Below, piece after piece: positions 1-11,077 of a stretch of DNA of 64,000 nt. Every line of letters starts with the position of its first letter. Position 1 is the stretch's first letter. The notes beneath the pieces were generated by a model. That model made no database searches. It was not told the DNA's origin and was given only the letters and a program-made list of their open reading frames with translations. The position numbers were made by a program, and so were the translations under genes. The stretch lies in assembly GCA_032716605.1 (NCBI GenBank), contig CM064538.1, positions 21,693,911 to 21,757,910 on the forward strand, written 5' to 3'. The stretch comes from Paralithodes platypus. Its lineage: Eukaryota > Arthropoda > Malacostraca > Decapoda > Lithodidae.

Positions 1-119
1 GTCTTGCTATACTATATAAACACTGTCCTTGTGGGCATTTCCTGACCCATAAGGTTACACTTCATCCTATTTTCCGGTACGGTTTTTAGCCGGAGGGAGC
101 GGAGGGTGGGAAGAGAGCC

Positions 120-262
120 TTCTACTTTACTGTCCTATTCTTCCACTATAAACTGTCCCTGTCTAGTAGTATTAAGGCCAGACCACCTAGTTGGGACCGC
201 AAAGTCTGTGCAGTCTGAGTATCTGTGTAACTCTGTGTAATTATCTCTCTCTCTCTCTCTCT
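120..262 (+). repeat. LINE 3'-end module T1 running into (CT)n
   Basis: This is a short 3'-terminal module, called T1 here, that ends in CTGTGTAACTCTGTG and then a CT run. Related modules occur near 3515, 15440, 15715 (plus strand) and 22448, 50455, 60481 (minus strand). All have a GTCTGTG block about 30 nt before a TATCTATGTAA-like block and then pass into CT/GA repeats. I infer the 3' UTR of a CR1-like LINE. No coding sequence is attached. Bases 1-119 show nothing recognisable beyond a stretch similar to 15250-15420. Confidence 0.6.
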
Positions 263-495
263 TTTAAATTGGCCGAGACCTTTCACATTACTCTCTCTCT
301 CTCTGTGGGATATATTGTCTTCCTCTCCTTCTTCCCTCCTTTCTTACTAATTCTTTCTTATTCCTATCTTTTATTCTGATCTCTCTTTGGAATGTCGTTT
401 GCGTTGGTTCGAATTCAAGGGCTTCGTCTTTCATGGAGGTTCGATTTTATGGGTTCTCTTTCACTTTCCCTAAGATTTACTCGCTCTCGTCTTTG

Positions 496-554
<59 letters not shown>

Positions 555-589
555 GGAGTAGTGGGTGGGGAAACAGCCTTCTGCTTTGC
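263..589. repeat. CT-rich microsatellite block
   Basis: Pyrimidine-rich DNA with (CT)n runs at about 294-303 and 485-550. Open frames here encode only Ser-Leu or Arg-Glu repeats and are not genes. Confidence 0.9.
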
Positions 590-769
590 CATCCTTCATC
601 ATCATCATCAGCCTGGGTTAGTCCTCTGCAGGACAAAGGCCTCTCCCAAACGTTTCTACTCCAACCGGTCATATTTTAGTCTGTTCCATCCTACCCCAGC
701 AAACTTTCGGATCTCATCCCTCCATCTAGTTCTCTGTCTATCCCTTCCTCTATCTCCATCCCTAGATTC

Positions 770-1440
770 TCATTCCGTTGCTCTAGTTGTACATCTGTTA
801 TCATCTCTTCTATATATATGACCTGCCCAGGACCATTTCCTCTTCTTTATGGTACTGAGAATATCTTCTACTTTTGTTTGTTCTCTTATCCAAGAGGCTC
901 TCTTCTTAACTCTCCTAGTTATACTTAACATAATCCTCTCCATTCGTCTTTGGGCACTCCTAAGTTTATGTTCTATAGACTTTGTTATACTCCAAGTTTC
1001 TGATCCATAAATTAGTACAGGGAGGACACATTGGTTGTATACTTTCTTTTTTAATGAAAGGGGTAGCTTATTTTTCATACCAAATGCGCTCCTTCCCATG
1101 CCTATCCTTCGCTTGATTTATCTAGAGAGATCTGGGTTTGCCTTTATAACCTGGCCTAGGTATTATGTATTCTTCGACTGCTTCTATCACTTCATCTTCT
1201 ATTTTTTTATTTGTTGTGGTTGCACAAGGGTGTTAAACATAATCTTAGTTTTCTTTCGATTAATTTTCAGATCTACATCCTCCATCGTAACTCTTCCCCC
1301 GAGTCGCTGAAAAGAACTATGTCATCTGAGGTTGCTTAGGTATTCTCCGTTAACATTTATTCCCTTATTGTCCCAGTCAAAATTCCTAAATAGTTCTTCC
1401 AAACACGCTGTGAACAGTTTTGGTGAAATTGTATCGCCCT
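770..1440 (-). pseudogene. RTE reverse transcriptase, C-terminal part
   Basis: The longest frame (1099-770) reads MGRSAFGMKNKLPLSLKKKV, then VLIYGSETWSITKSIEHKL and WSWAGHIYRRDDNR, the usual post-RT region of RTE elements. Upstream, 1440-1310 gives VRQGDTISPKLFTACLEELF followed by DDIVLFSDSG. The FADD box lost residues before the two catalytic aspartates, so the enzyme could not work. The frame is broken at least twice. The family is clear; the exact subclade is not. Confidence 0.85.
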
Positions 1441-1651
1441 GCCGTACTGTACCGGTGACGTATGTTGTATTATATTTCAGCTACATTTAGACGATATTAT
1501 GTAGCTTTGGAAGGATATATGGTAGCTAAAATTATTAATTGAGATAGTATGTAGCTATTGAATTGGTAGACGTCCTTCCTAAGCTGAATAAAGTCGTCAA
1601 ATAGTATCCAAAATAAAGTGATAAGTACGTTGCCGGTAAAGAAGGGGTTAA
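1441..1651 (+). mobile_element. Family C TTAA element in the RTE LINE
   Basis: Family C is a roughly 213-bp imperfect palindrome. Full copies start TTAACCCCTT and end AAGGGGTTAA, with inner blocks TTTAGACGAT, CAGCTTAGGAAGGAC and their inverted partners. This copy keeps the right TTAA (1648-1651) but its left end starts at CTGTACCGGTGACG. It splits the LINE frame between ESEKIPI and VRQGDT, so it is younger than the LINE. No coding capacity. Confidence 0.8.
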
Positions 1652-2225
1652 TAGGTATTTTCTCACTTTCCTTGTGGAGCTTTATTGTTGTTGTTCCCTC
1701 GTTATATATGCCTTCTAAAACCTGTACATAAATCTCTTCTACTCCTTGTTTTCGAATCGCTCTCATACAGCAGATATTTCGACCGAGTCAAATGCCTTTT
1801 CGTACTCTATAAATGCCATACACAAGGATTTTTGGAATTCATCTGTTTTCTCAATTACTTAGTTAACAACTTTCATATGATCTGTTGTTGAGTATCCACT
1901 TCGGAAACCTGCTTGTTCTCTTGGCTGATTTGAATCTAGTGTTCTACCTATCCGGTTGGTGACGATTTTAGTGAATAGTGTATACAAAACTGAAAGCGAA
2001 CTAATTGGTCGATAGTTTTTCAGGTCTTTAGCATCTCCGTTTTTGTGAATGGGAATAATGGAGGCATTTTACAAGGCTTTAGGAACCTTTCGACATTGCA
2101 AACATTTTGTGCATAGTTTGGCTAGTTTGTTAAGTGCGACGTCACCTGCATCTTTGATTTGGTCAATAGTATAGATTGCCGTCACCACTTGCTTTACCTC
2201 TCTTTGCGATTTTTGCATGTATTCA
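1652..2225 (-). pseudogene. RTE reverse transcriptase, central part
   Basis: Minus-strand translation gives RT blocks: a KNGDAKDLKNYRPISS-like box near 2040, SVLYTLFTKIVTNRI, REQAGFRSGYSTTDH near 1920, and CMAFIEYEKAFDSVE near 1800, followed by MRAIRKQGVEEIYVQVLEGI. Stops and frameshifts interrupt it. It lies between the family C insertion (downstream in element sense) and a family A insertion (upstream). Confidence 0.85.
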
Positions 2226-2504
2226 TTAATTTTCTATTTTCCTCCCTAGACCTCTATCAAATTTAAAAAAAAACATCCATTAGATCCCTCTTCTAGATTA
2301 ATTTGTACACTTTTCGGTAGAAAAATCGGTTCTTCCAACATTACAGGCTCACTATCCTTCGCCAGGGAAAATATCGACACCTAAATAGCACGAAAGGTTT
2401 AAATATTGACAAAGCAAATGGGTGAAAGGTCTTAAAATCGACTAACTAATGGGGCTAAACATGAGGGAGAAAGTGGTCCAGAAAACCGGCCCATCTCCCC
2501 TTAA
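2226..2504 (-). mobile_element. Family A TTAA element, 5' end eroded
   Basis: Ends CTCCCCTTAA at 2504 and contains the reverse of the family core: a decayed TTTTTCGGTAGAAAAAT hairpin and a decayed GGCTCGCTATCGCTCGCC (here with CTATCCTTCGCC). The stretch matching the CCGGCC hairpin is deleted. It sits inside the RTE LINE, with TTAA at both ends. Confidence 0.75.
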
Positions 2505-3083
2505 AGCTGTCCTATCTTCTCCTATTGTTACCGTGGGTACTGGTACATCAATGTTTACATGCTCCGGAATAATGTCTTTGAGACTGTCCTCGCTGTTGTA
2601 TAGTTTAGTATAACATTCCTGAGCTACCTTGATTATTTCATCTCTGTTGTTGGTTAACTTCTCCTATGGCTACCGTGGAACTGGTACATCAATGTTTACA
2701 TGCTCCGGAATAATGTCTTTGAGACTGTCCTCGCTGTTGTATAGTTTAGTATAACATTCTTCAGCTACCTTGATTATTTCATCTCTGTTGTTGGTTAACT
2801 TCTCCTATGGCTACCGCGGGTACTGGTACATCAATGTTTACATGCTCCGGAATAATGTCTTTGAGACTGTCCTCGCTGTTGTATAGTTTAGTATAACATT
2901 CCTGAGCTACCTTGATTATTTCATCTCTGTTGTTGGTTAACTTCTCCTATTGTTACCGTGGGTACTGGAACATCAATGTTTACATGCTCCGGAATAATGT
3001 CTTTGAGACTGTCCTCGCTGTTGTATAGTTTAGTATAACATTCTTCAGCTACCTTGATTATTTCATCTCTGTTGTTGGTTACT
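2505..3083. repeat. Four tandem copies of a 142-bp LINE segment
   Basis: The linker-coding part of the RTE LINE is repeated four times. The landmark GCTCCGGAATAATG recurs at 2561, 2702, 2844 and 2986, giving periods of 141-142 bp. Copies differ by a few bases (TGGCTACCG versus TGTTACCG). The period is not a multiple of three, so the frame is not maintained. Confidence 0.9.
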
Positions 3084-3425
3084 TCACCATTTGGCTTTCT
3101 TAAGCAGACTATTTGACTCTTCCCTGTACCAAGCCTTCTCTTAGTTGCTTTCATACTTACGCCATTTCTTAGAGTCTCTTCAATTTTGGTCCTATTAAAT
3201 GTTGAGATATATTAAGTCTTTTTGTTGTTGATGGTCTTAGTTAATTCTGCTGCTGTTATAATTGTCATATTCCTTCTCTTCTTCAGAAGATCCTTCTTTT
3301 TTTTCTGAAAGTTTACAACAAGTGCTCTTGCCTGCTTTTCCTGCTACACATAAAGATGCTTCGGTAACGATTCTAGTAAAGTTTTCATTCATTTCTTCTA
3401 CTGTCTCCTCTAAGTCTGCCAACTG

Positions 3426-3740
3426 CGAATATCTATGCTAAACTCTTCACTGCTCTCTCTCAGTGTGCATATCCATCCTTACCTTCCACTTAATAGCCAA
3501 TTTTGTAAGAATGAAGTCCGGACTGCCTAGTAGGGGCCGCAAGGTCTGTGAATCTATGTAACACACACACACACACTCACTCACTCTCTCTCCAAATATC
3601 TCCCCGCCCTCCAACTCTCTCTCTCTCTCTCTCTCTATTGTTTTGCTCTCACTGTCTCTCTCTCTCTCCAAGAATCATATATTGTCCCACCCTCTGGTAC
3701 TTCATTGTACTTGGTCTACTTTCTGCCTTTCCCTCTCTCT
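3426..3740. repeat. T1-like 3' end and CT-rich stretch
   Basis: Bases 3515-3565 match the T1 module (GACTGCCTAGTAGGGGCCGC, then AATCTATGTAAC) and pass into short CA and CT runs up to about 3740. No gene. Confidence 0.6.
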
Positions 3741-4143
3741 TTAAAGGGACAATGGGTCGTTTTTCTGGTCCCCCTTCTCCCTCATGTTTAGCCACATTAC
3801 TTTTCAGATTTTAAGACGTTCGCCTCATTAGTTTAGCGATTTTAAGACATTCGCATCATTAGTTTAGAGATTTTAAGACCTTTCGCCCCATTCCTCTGTC
3901 AATATTAAGATCTATTGTGTCATTTAGGTGTCAATATTTACCTGGCGAGCGATAGCGAGCCTGCAATTTTAGAGGAACCGGCCTTCGGCCGGGAAATTTT
4001 TCTATCGAAAAATGTACAAATTTATATTGAAAGAGGATCTTGGGGATGTATTTTTTAAGCTTGATGGAGGTCTAGGGAGGCAACTAAAAAACAAAATTAT
4101 ATAAAGATGCATATATGAGCAAATAAATACGCCCCTCCCCCCT
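3741..4143 (+). mobile_element. Family A TTAA element
   Basis: Starts TTAAAGGGAC and runs through CTCCCTCATGTTTAGCC, three repeats of an 'ATTTTAAGAC..TTCGCC' phrase, the core GCGAGCGATAGCGAGCC, a perfect hairpin CCGGCCTTCGGCCGG and the TTTTTCTATCGAAAAAT hairpin. It ends in CTAGGGAGG and an AT-rich stretch. The right TTAA is not clear; the end is placed at a C-rich block near 4143. No coding capacity. Bases 4150-4212 hold two copies of a 31-bp unit. Confidence 0.8.
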
Positions 4144-4319
4144 TGATCAGTTACAACCTATTTCACTGTTGTATTATTACTGTTAACAACCTATTTCACT
4201 GTTGTATTATTAGTTTTATATTTTTCAATTTGTATATTTGGTTCTGATTCTGCAATATAATTTTGTATATTTATTCTTTCTACTCTCTTAATCTCCCTTC
4301 CTCTCTCTCACTCTCATTC

Positions 4320-4698
4320 TGTCACATCCTCTCTCTCTCTCTCTTTCTCTTGCTCTCTCTTTGGCTTGTATCCATTGAGCCCCATTCAGTCTACTGTTTT
4401 AAGACGTTTACCCCCATCCAGGTGTCAATATTTTCCTGGCGAGCGGTAGCGAGCCAGCGTATGTATATTTTTGCTTTTGACAGCAAGCTAAATTTGTACA
4501 TTTTACGATAGAAAAATTTCTCCGGCGAAGCCGGATTTCTCCATACAATGCTGGCTCGCTATCGCTCGCCAGGAAGAAATCGACATCTGGATGGGGATAA
4601 ACGTCTTAAACCAGTTGGCTGAATGGTGCCGAATGGATACAAGCCAGGGAAAGAGAGATAAGGAGAGAAAGATAAAAAAGACGGTGACCCCCCCTTAA
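4320..4698 (-). mobile_element. Family B TTAA element
   Basis: Family B is a near-complete palindrome. Full copies start TTAAGGGGGGTCACCTGC and end with its inverse, and the outer arms of about 150 bp pair over a core holding CCGGCTTCGCCGG and the TTTTTCGATAGAAAAA hairpin. This copy has a good right end (GTGACCCCCCCTTAA, 4698) and both GCGAGCGGTAGCGAGCC arms. Its left end has blended into CT repeats. The CT-rich arm and the facing GA-rich arm are part of the palindrome. Confidence 0.82.
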
Positions 4699-4944
4699 TA
4701 CACTTGAAATAAAAAATATACCCGTAAAAGTAAAGGTGCTAGAACACACCCCTGTCAAGTTCATCTTCTCTACCTTCCTTTGTTCCTTCTCTTCAACCTC
4801 CTCTCTTTGTCTTCCCACCTTCTATTGCTAAGTATCCCTCTCATCTTTCTTCTCTCTTCCCTTCACTCAGCCCCTTCATTTTTTTTTTACAATTGAGCCA
4901 CCAGCACAAATCGTTGTCTAGCAAACCTCTGCAGGAAGGAAAAC

Positions 4945-5154
4945 GTGGGATTCGTCGACACCTGGGACAATTTCTACTACGATGGCTATTTATTTTCGGA
5001 CGATGGAGTTCATCTGAACCAGGTGGGAGCAGCACGTTTTGGGCGTCTTCTCAACGATGCGGTGAAGGATTTTCGGAGAAGAAATCGACTCAGCACAGGA
5101 CAACCAGGAAGGAGGACCGAAGACAGCGAGGGCGGCAACCTGCGAAGGAATTAA
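4945..5154 (+). pseudogene. SGNH/esterase-like ORF1 C-terminus of the LINE
   Basis: The 69-residue frame contains FVDTWDNFYYDGYLFSDDGV followed by HLNQVGAARFGRLLNDAV. The D-G-V-H spacing and the helix after it match the last block of SGNH-hydrolase folds (catalytic Asp and His), which occur in ORF1 of CR1-type LINEs. The N-terminal nucleophile block is absent through 5' truncation. The stop lies at the start of ORF2. An overlapping frame (4893-5507) leads into the endonuclease. Confidence 0.65.
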
Positions 5155-6086
5155 ATGCTAATCTGTCAAGAACCGCGAATTTGGATAAAGCTCCACCAAC
5201 ACGACCCAAATTCAAAACCGCCAGGGATAACGACCGAGGACCGATGTCAGCCATAAATGTAAATGTAGATCCGACCAGAGCCAAAAATTTGAATAAAGAA
5301 CGTTCTGCGAGTTCTAAAACCGCAACTTTAAAGGTTTTCTATGCAAACGCTCGTAGCATACGCAATAAATTTTCAGATTTAGAGGAACTAGTGTTTACTG
5401 AAAATTTTGATGTGATTGGTATAACAGAATCTTGGCTCAATACAGTAGATAGAGACTTTTTAGCAGAGTATTCACTTCCCGGTTATGTATTGTTTGAGAA
5501 AAGCTGAATAAATAAAAATGGAGGTGGCGTTTTATTTTATATCAAAGAAAGTCTTAACCCGACCCTCTTGTCAAAACCTCAAATTGTGAACGTCGACACA
5601 TCTTTTGTGCTAATAAAGAATAATAAAGGTACAAAAATAATACTTGCATTAATATACCGCCCTCCAGCTCAATCAGTGCAAACTGACCGAGAAATTTATG
5701 AACAAATTGCAGATGTAAGTAACTCATAAGATACCATATTTTTTGGCGACTTTAATTTACCTGTGATCAAGTGGGGCGATACTCTTACTTCACACTCCGG
5801 ACATGACTTGTATACGAACTTGCAAGAGAGTTCGCTTTATCAATTTGTTCGAACACCGACCCGTGGTAATAACATTCTTGACATTGTACTTGCAACAAAA
5901 GAAGAATTAATAGAGAATTTGAATGTTGGTGATGAATTCAGTAACAGCGACCATCGTACGATAACTTTCACTTTAAACTTTACTAGTAACGAACCAATAG
6001 TAGCATCGAAAAAGTCCCTAATTTCAAGAAAGCAAACTTTCATAAACTTAGAGCTATGTTTAAAGAAACTGACTGGAGCTTTTTAA
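5155..6086 (+). pseudogene. LINE ORF2 endonuclease domain
   Basis: Reads FYANARSIRNKFSDLEELVF, FDVIGITESWLN, a stop, GGGVLFYIKESL, ILALIYRPPAQS, then FFGDFNLPVIKWG and NNILDIVLATKEEL, ending with FSNSDHRTITFTL. These are the metal- and phosphate-binding blocks of the exonuclease-endonuclease-phosphatase fold; GDFN and SDH carry catalytic residues. In LINEs this domain nicks the target DNA. At least two in-frame stops and a frame change kill it. Confidence 0.88.
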
Positions 6087-6399
6087 TTAACAATAACGAC
6101 ATAATACATCTTGGAAGTTATTCGAAACCACTTACCTGAAAGCATTGCAAGACTGCATACCATCGAAAATACGGCGTCCAGGCCATAATAATAAGCCCAA
6201 ATGGTGGAATAAAGATATTTCAAACTGCCTGCTTGCTAAAAAATTTGCTAATGATAGATTAAACTCCTCACAAAATGACGAAGAACGGGTGAATGATTTG
6301 TAGAGCTACGACGCAAAGCCAAAAAGTTAATTAAGCAAAGTAAAAAGACCCTAGAGTTACATTTGCGAATCAAAGTAAAACAAACCCGAAAGAATTTAT

Positions 6400-8215
6400 A
6401 GTTATATCAGAAAGAAAAAAGTTTACTTCAACTGTTGGACCGTTAGTCGATGAAAATGGAGAATACACCAAAGACGAAGTACAAATGAGTAATGCCCTCA
6501 TACATTCTTTGCATCAGTTTTTAACAACAGAAGACCTCACTCATATCTCTCCACCATCACAACTTCAAATTGATAATTCAAACGTTCTGAGCAATATCAC
6601 CGTTACAGAGAGAGAAGTATTGAATTGTTTAGATAAACTCAAGGTAAATAAAACGCCTGGACCTGATACAATCTCGCCTAGAGTTCTAAAGGAAGCTAAG
6701 GATGAGCTCTCCAAACCACTGACATTACTATTCAATAAATCCTTGCAGTCTGGAACTATGCCTGATCAGTGGAAGATAGCCAACGTAACACCGATATTCA
6801 AAAAAGGCAGCAAATCCCTACCCAGTAACTATCGTCCAATTAGCTTAACCTCAGTTGTATGTAAAATGCTAGAAACGGTCATAAGAGACAGACTCGTAAA
6901 TCACTTAGAGGAAAATAACATACTTAAAGATACTCACACGGCTTTCGTAAAAAACGTTCCTGTTTAACAAACCTCTTAGACTTCTTCCACGATATCCTCA
7001 ACCTCTACGATGATAGTAAAGCTGTAGATATTATATACCTTGATTTTCAAAAGGCCTTTGACAAAGTTCCCCACAAACGTTTTTCGGCTAAAACTAAAAG
7101 CGCATGGAATACAAGACGGTGTGTTGAAATGGATAGAAAATTGGCTCAGTGACAGAAAGCAAAGAGTAGTCCTAACACGGTAAGGCATCCTAAATGGACC
7201 AATGTAAGTAGCGGGGTACCCCGCCAAGGATCGGTAGACTCAGGAAACACCAGTTCTCTTTCTAATTTACATCAACGACATAGTTAGAGTTCTCCACCTG
7301 TACAAATCTGCAAAATTTGCTGCACGATACAAAAATTTCAAACTAGCGTACTCTCAAAAGATCAAGTTGACGATAATGGCCAACACAATCTAGATAAATT
7401 GTCACAATTGATGCCCCCAAATTTGGCAAATGAGTTTTTCCAAATGACGGATAAATGTAAAGTACTACATATAACGGATACCTAAATGCGAGAAAGCGAC
7501 ACTATTCGACATGAATGGCACTCAGCTTAAGAATGTAAAACAGAGAAACTGATCTGGGAGTAACAATATCCAGTAACCTAAAACCGAGTCAACAATGTTC
7601 AGAAGTTGTTAAGAATGCAAACAAAATAATTTGGCTTTATCAAGGCCAGGTTCATTTTGAGCATAAATCCAAAGAACGTTATCCTACCCCTTTACAATTC
7701 CTTAGTGTCCGCCCTCTTCTGGAATACTGCGTTTTCGAATGCTGGTGCCGACTTATTACCAAAAAGACAATAACAAGCTAGAACGAGTTTCAACGTAGAG
7801 TTTTACCAAAATGATACCTAGCCTAAAAGAACAAACCATACGAAGAGCGGTCTTAGAGAACATTAAATCTATTTTCCTTTAACCCAACGCAGATTAAGAG
7901 GTGACTTAATTCAAGTGTTGTCAAAATCATCAAAGGCATCACAATATGAACTAGTATTAAGTACTCTTCACTATCGACCAATCTAATTACACGCGGGGAA
8001 ACGGTTTGCAAAATTATTGGTAAATCTTTTAACTCACAGCGAAAATCTAAGAATTTCATTCTTTCAATCGAGTTGTCAACTTGTGGAATAGGGCTTCGCC
8101 CGAGACGTTATAGACTGCAGCAAAGCACCCGTTGAATTCATTTAAACTCCGCCTAGAACAAAATATCTTCTTCCGCAATCAAACCCGACGACTGACTTGC
8201 GGTTTGTAAATGAAT
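6400..8215 (+). pseudogene. LINE ORF2 reverse transcriptase
   Basis: Bases 6485-6967 give a clean 160-residue stretch: LDKLKVNKTPGPDTISPRVL, FKKGSKSLPSNYRPISLTSV and LVNHLEENNILKDTHTAF. A frameshift follows, then DIIYLDFQKAFDKVPHK near 7030. From about 7080 on, the sequence carries an indel every few dozen bases, so the QGS and ADD boxes and the C-terminal thumb are readable only in pieces (for example VNLWN near 8070). This loss is much faster than in the first 160 residues and may be partly consensus error. Confidence 0.85.
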
Positions 8216-8480
8216 AACTTTATTTATCCTCCCACTCAGTTACATAATGCCATATGTCCCCTTGTTTTTTATTTTTTTTAATTTTTTGTTCAAAACACTA
8301 AAACTTCCTAGTCCTAGCCACGGACATTAGTTCCAGGGCAGTAGTGTCCCTTTCCAAATGTTTCCCTTACCCACTCTAAACCACCTGTTTGGACACTTGA
8401 TCCTCAGTGTTATTGGAGAACAAGCAGCCTAGAAGGGTTCCCACTAGACCTGTTGGTGCTTTATTTCCTGTTTGTACCGT

Positions 8481-8843
8481 AAACCTTTGTAACTTTTGTA
8501 ACTCCCTCTTTTTCTCTTTAATTTATCGTTTCTTATTCATCTCACCCTTTTATTGTTCTATCCCTCTCCTCTCTTCTTTCTTCTCAATTCCTCCTTCTTC
8601 TCTTTTACCCTCTTCTCCATTACCTCCTTCTGCCATCCTTGTCTTTCTTTCATCTCCCTCTTCTATTGTTATTCATAAATCTCGCTCATCACACCGCTAC
8701 AATCAAAATACTATCTCTCTCTCTCTCTCTCTCTCCATGTATCTTTCTATTACACACACACACATCCACCCTCTATCTCTCTGTTTAATTCTACACAGAC
8801 GTTCACACATACATAATAGACAGAGAGAGAGAGAGAGAGGGGA

Positions 8844-8878
<35 letters not shown>

Positions 8879-8907
8879 CGCACCCCATCCAAACCCAGTC
8901 ATTCTAA

Positions 8908-8943
<36 letters not shown>

Positions 8944-8945
8944 GA
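8481..8945. repeat. CT/GA microsatellite block
   Basis: Pyrimidine-rich sequence with CT runs near 8708-8735, 8850-8876 and 8911-8940, a GA run near 8821-8838 and CA runs near 8755. Open frames across it are compositional. Bases 8946-9180 show nothing recognisable. Confidence 0.9.
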
Positions 8946-9180
8946 TTCACGTAACTTAACCAGCTTTTCTCCACCTCATCATTTCCAAACTTTCCATCAT
9001 AATTCACAACAACCCCCCAACATTTCCACGAGTGATCTTTTCCGTCTTAACACCCCAGTAATCTCATAGAAAACATGAATAAACTTGGAAAAATAATTAT
9101 AGTCTTACCATTTTCTATGACATTATTTCGTTTTCTGTCCACTACAATGGCTCATCAATTTAAGGGATTCTAATATATAA

Positions 9181-9445
9181 TATGAAATATCTATATATAT
9201 TATACTATATTATATATATTATATATATATGGTATATTATTAGAACTCAATACACAATATATATACCGGTAATAATAAAAACACACAAATGTACACATTG
9301 ACATAGAAACAGACACACACACATACACCACACACACACACACACACACAGGCTCTTAACCTGACCTAGCCAAAAGGTTAAGTTGGCTTTGGCCTTGACA
9401 TTATAGTACCTGCCTATATACAGTATTAAAGACACCTGCATCATT

Positions 9446-9496
<51 letters not shown>

Positions 9497-9500
9497 GACA
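9181..9500. repeat. TA-rich and (CA)n microsatellites
   Basis: AT palindromic tract at 9181-9240; CA runs near 9310-9351 and 9448-9492. The two CA runs each follow a similar unit (TAACCTGACC..AAAAGGTTAA and CTGACA..AAAAGGTTAA), suggesting an older duplication. Bases 9501-9832 are CA- and CT-rich without a gene. Confidence 0.85.
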
Positions 9501-9832
9501 CATATAAAAGGTTAAATTGACTTTGGGGCTTCACATTATTCAGTGGCACTTAACAACATTTAAAACCCATTAGATCATTGACGTCTACCAACCGACACAC
9601 CACACACAAATCCACTAACCCTATTCCTACTACTCTCTCTCTCTCTGTAATAAATGCACACTACTACATAGACCCCCCTCACCGTGCCACCCACGTCCTT
9701 CTCCTCTCTCTCATCTGTCCATACACACACTACAAATACTAAAACTCACCCCTCTCAAACCAAACCACCACAAGACCCCACAACCATCTCTCTCTCTTCC
9801 TCTCTGTAATAAATGCCACACACTACTAACAT

Positions 9833-10119
9833 AAGACCGAGACGAAGAAGACACACAAAAGGACAGAGCCCCAAAACAAAACCAAACGACAAGCAACAGA
9901 CAAAACACAGAGAGAACCCCAGAGCAACAGAACACCCCACCGACAAAAGAAACGCACCAACCATGAGCAAACAAACACACACAACCAGGAAAACACGCAA
10001 GCACACGAAAAAGCCGAGGAGGAAAAACGAGAACAACCAAAAACGAAGAAACACCCAAGGAAACCGAAGGCGACCCAAGAAAGAACCAATAAAGAAACGG
10101 AGAACAACCCAAACCCCGC
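9833..10119 (+). other. 287-nt stretch almost free of T on the plus strand
   Basis: Only two T occur (near 9964 and 10090) in 287 nt. The rest is a non-periodic mix of A, C and G, roughly half A and a third C. It is not a simple tandem repeat. The lack of T makes stop codons rare, which explains the long frames on both strands; none shows a recognisable domain. Origin unknown. Confidence 0.9.
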
Positions 10120-10624
10120 TCAACAGACCGCCAACCCACTCTCATCCTCTCATCCAGCGATCTCCTCTCTCACATCGTTCCCATCACTCCTCATCTGAAT
10201 CTCGCCATCTCCAAACGTCTCTCTCTCTCTCTTATACAAGGACAGGACAAATCCATGATATATGTTTGTGTGACCTGTGTGTAGGCTTTACGGTGGCGGG
10301 AGGGCGGGGTGGGGGGGATTCAGCGGCATATATCATAGGGAGAGAGAGAGAGAGAGAGAAAATAGAGAGAGACGAGAGAGCAGAGAGAGAGAGAGATAGA
10401 TAGAGCAGAGAGAATGAAGTAAGTGTGTGTGATGTTGTGTGGATGTGTGTGGGGTTGAGGTTTGTGGTGTGTGTTGTGTGTAGTGAACGCTCGATGATGT
10501 GTGTGTGTGTGTGTGTGTAATTACACAGACAGGAAGAGTGTGTGTACTAGATATTTTAGTTAGATTATATACAGTATATACAATTATACATATATATATA
10601 TACCTGTACAATTATATATACCGG

Positions 10625-10652
<28 letters not shown>
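10120..10652. repeat. GA, GT and TA microsatellites
   Basis: CT-rich to 10230, GA runs 10339-10411, GT-rich 10412-10520 and TA-rich 10560-10652, with a G-rich island near 10290-10318. No gene. Confidence 0.9.
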
Positions 10653-10656
<4 letters not shown>

Positions 10657-10700
10657 TAAGGAATAGAAGAACCAGAAGCACTCGGTGTAAACACATGTTT

Positions 10701-10745
10701 ATTGGCGACAGTTTCGGAGGTGACTTACTCCATCTTCAGGCGAAT
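10701..10745 (-). ncRNA. Candidate hammerhead ribozyme, inverted arm
   Basis: Identical core to the plus-strand copy at 11078-11122: CTGAAGA, stem II GGAG/CTCC and GAAAC-T-GTC. See that entry for base pairing. Confidence 0.45.
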
Positions 10746-11077
10746 CTACAAAATAAAACATAGTCCTATTAGTTAAAATTACAAAACAAGGCTAAGAAGC
10801 GGGATAGTAATGTTGCCAATCAATTATTTGAGACACCGTGAGCAATTGAAAGTTAAAAAATATAAATGAAGATAAATAAAAGTGTTTAAGCTATTTTAGG
10901 TATATCTATTATTGTTGTTCTCTATTGTACTGAGTTTGCTTACATTCCTTCATTTCTATTTTTTAACTTTTCTTCCAATTGCTCACGGTGCCTCAAATAA
11001 TTGATTGGCAACATTAACTATCCCGCTTCTTAGCCTTGTTTTGTAATTTTAACTAATAGGACTGTTTTATTTTGTAG

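Larger units (their letters stand above)
590..3425 (-). mobile_element. RTE-like non-LTR retrotransposon, degenerate
   Basis: Minus-strand translation gives, in order: an endonuclease-RT linker (3422-3237 and 3154-2921, with KRRLGTGKSQIVCLRKPNGE and NRDEIIKVAEECYTKLYN), an RT core (DLKNYRPISSLSVLYTLFTK near 2040, YEKAFDSVE near 1790), a damaged active-site region (DDIVLFSDSG near 1310) and a C-terminal part ending near 770. The phrases are typical of the RTE clade, which retrotransposes by target-primed reverse transcription. The 3' end carries a short TGA repeat (near 598-612), a usual RTE tail. The copy is dead: it has frameshifts, a four-fold duplication in the linker and two inserted TTAA elements. 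The 5' endonuclease domain is missing. Confidence 0.88.
4893..8480 (+). mobile_element. CR1-like LINE, degenerate, 5'-truncated
   Basis: The element holds the C-terminal end of an SGNH/esterase-like ORF1, an AP endonuclease, a reverse transcriptase and a 3' UTR shared with the copies at 15838-17340 and 20390-21226. The order esterase-endonuclease-RT fits CR1-type LINEs. Many frameshifts and stops are present, worst after 7000. The 5' end begins inside ORF1. The 3' UTR ends near 8480 in a module (TGATCCTCAGTGTTATTGGA) that in other copies leads into (CT)n. Bases 4699-4892 between it and the preceding family B copy are CT-rich with no gene. Confidence 0.88.

Noticed and set aside
4945..5154. 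A free-standing host esterase gene
   Set aside because: It directly precedes LINE endonuclease sequence and recurs in the inverted LINE copy near 13700, so it is LINE ORF1.
9711..10403. Overlapping frames of 144, 122, 93 and 196 codons
   Set aside because: Explained by lack of T (few stops) and simple repeats; no domain or start context.
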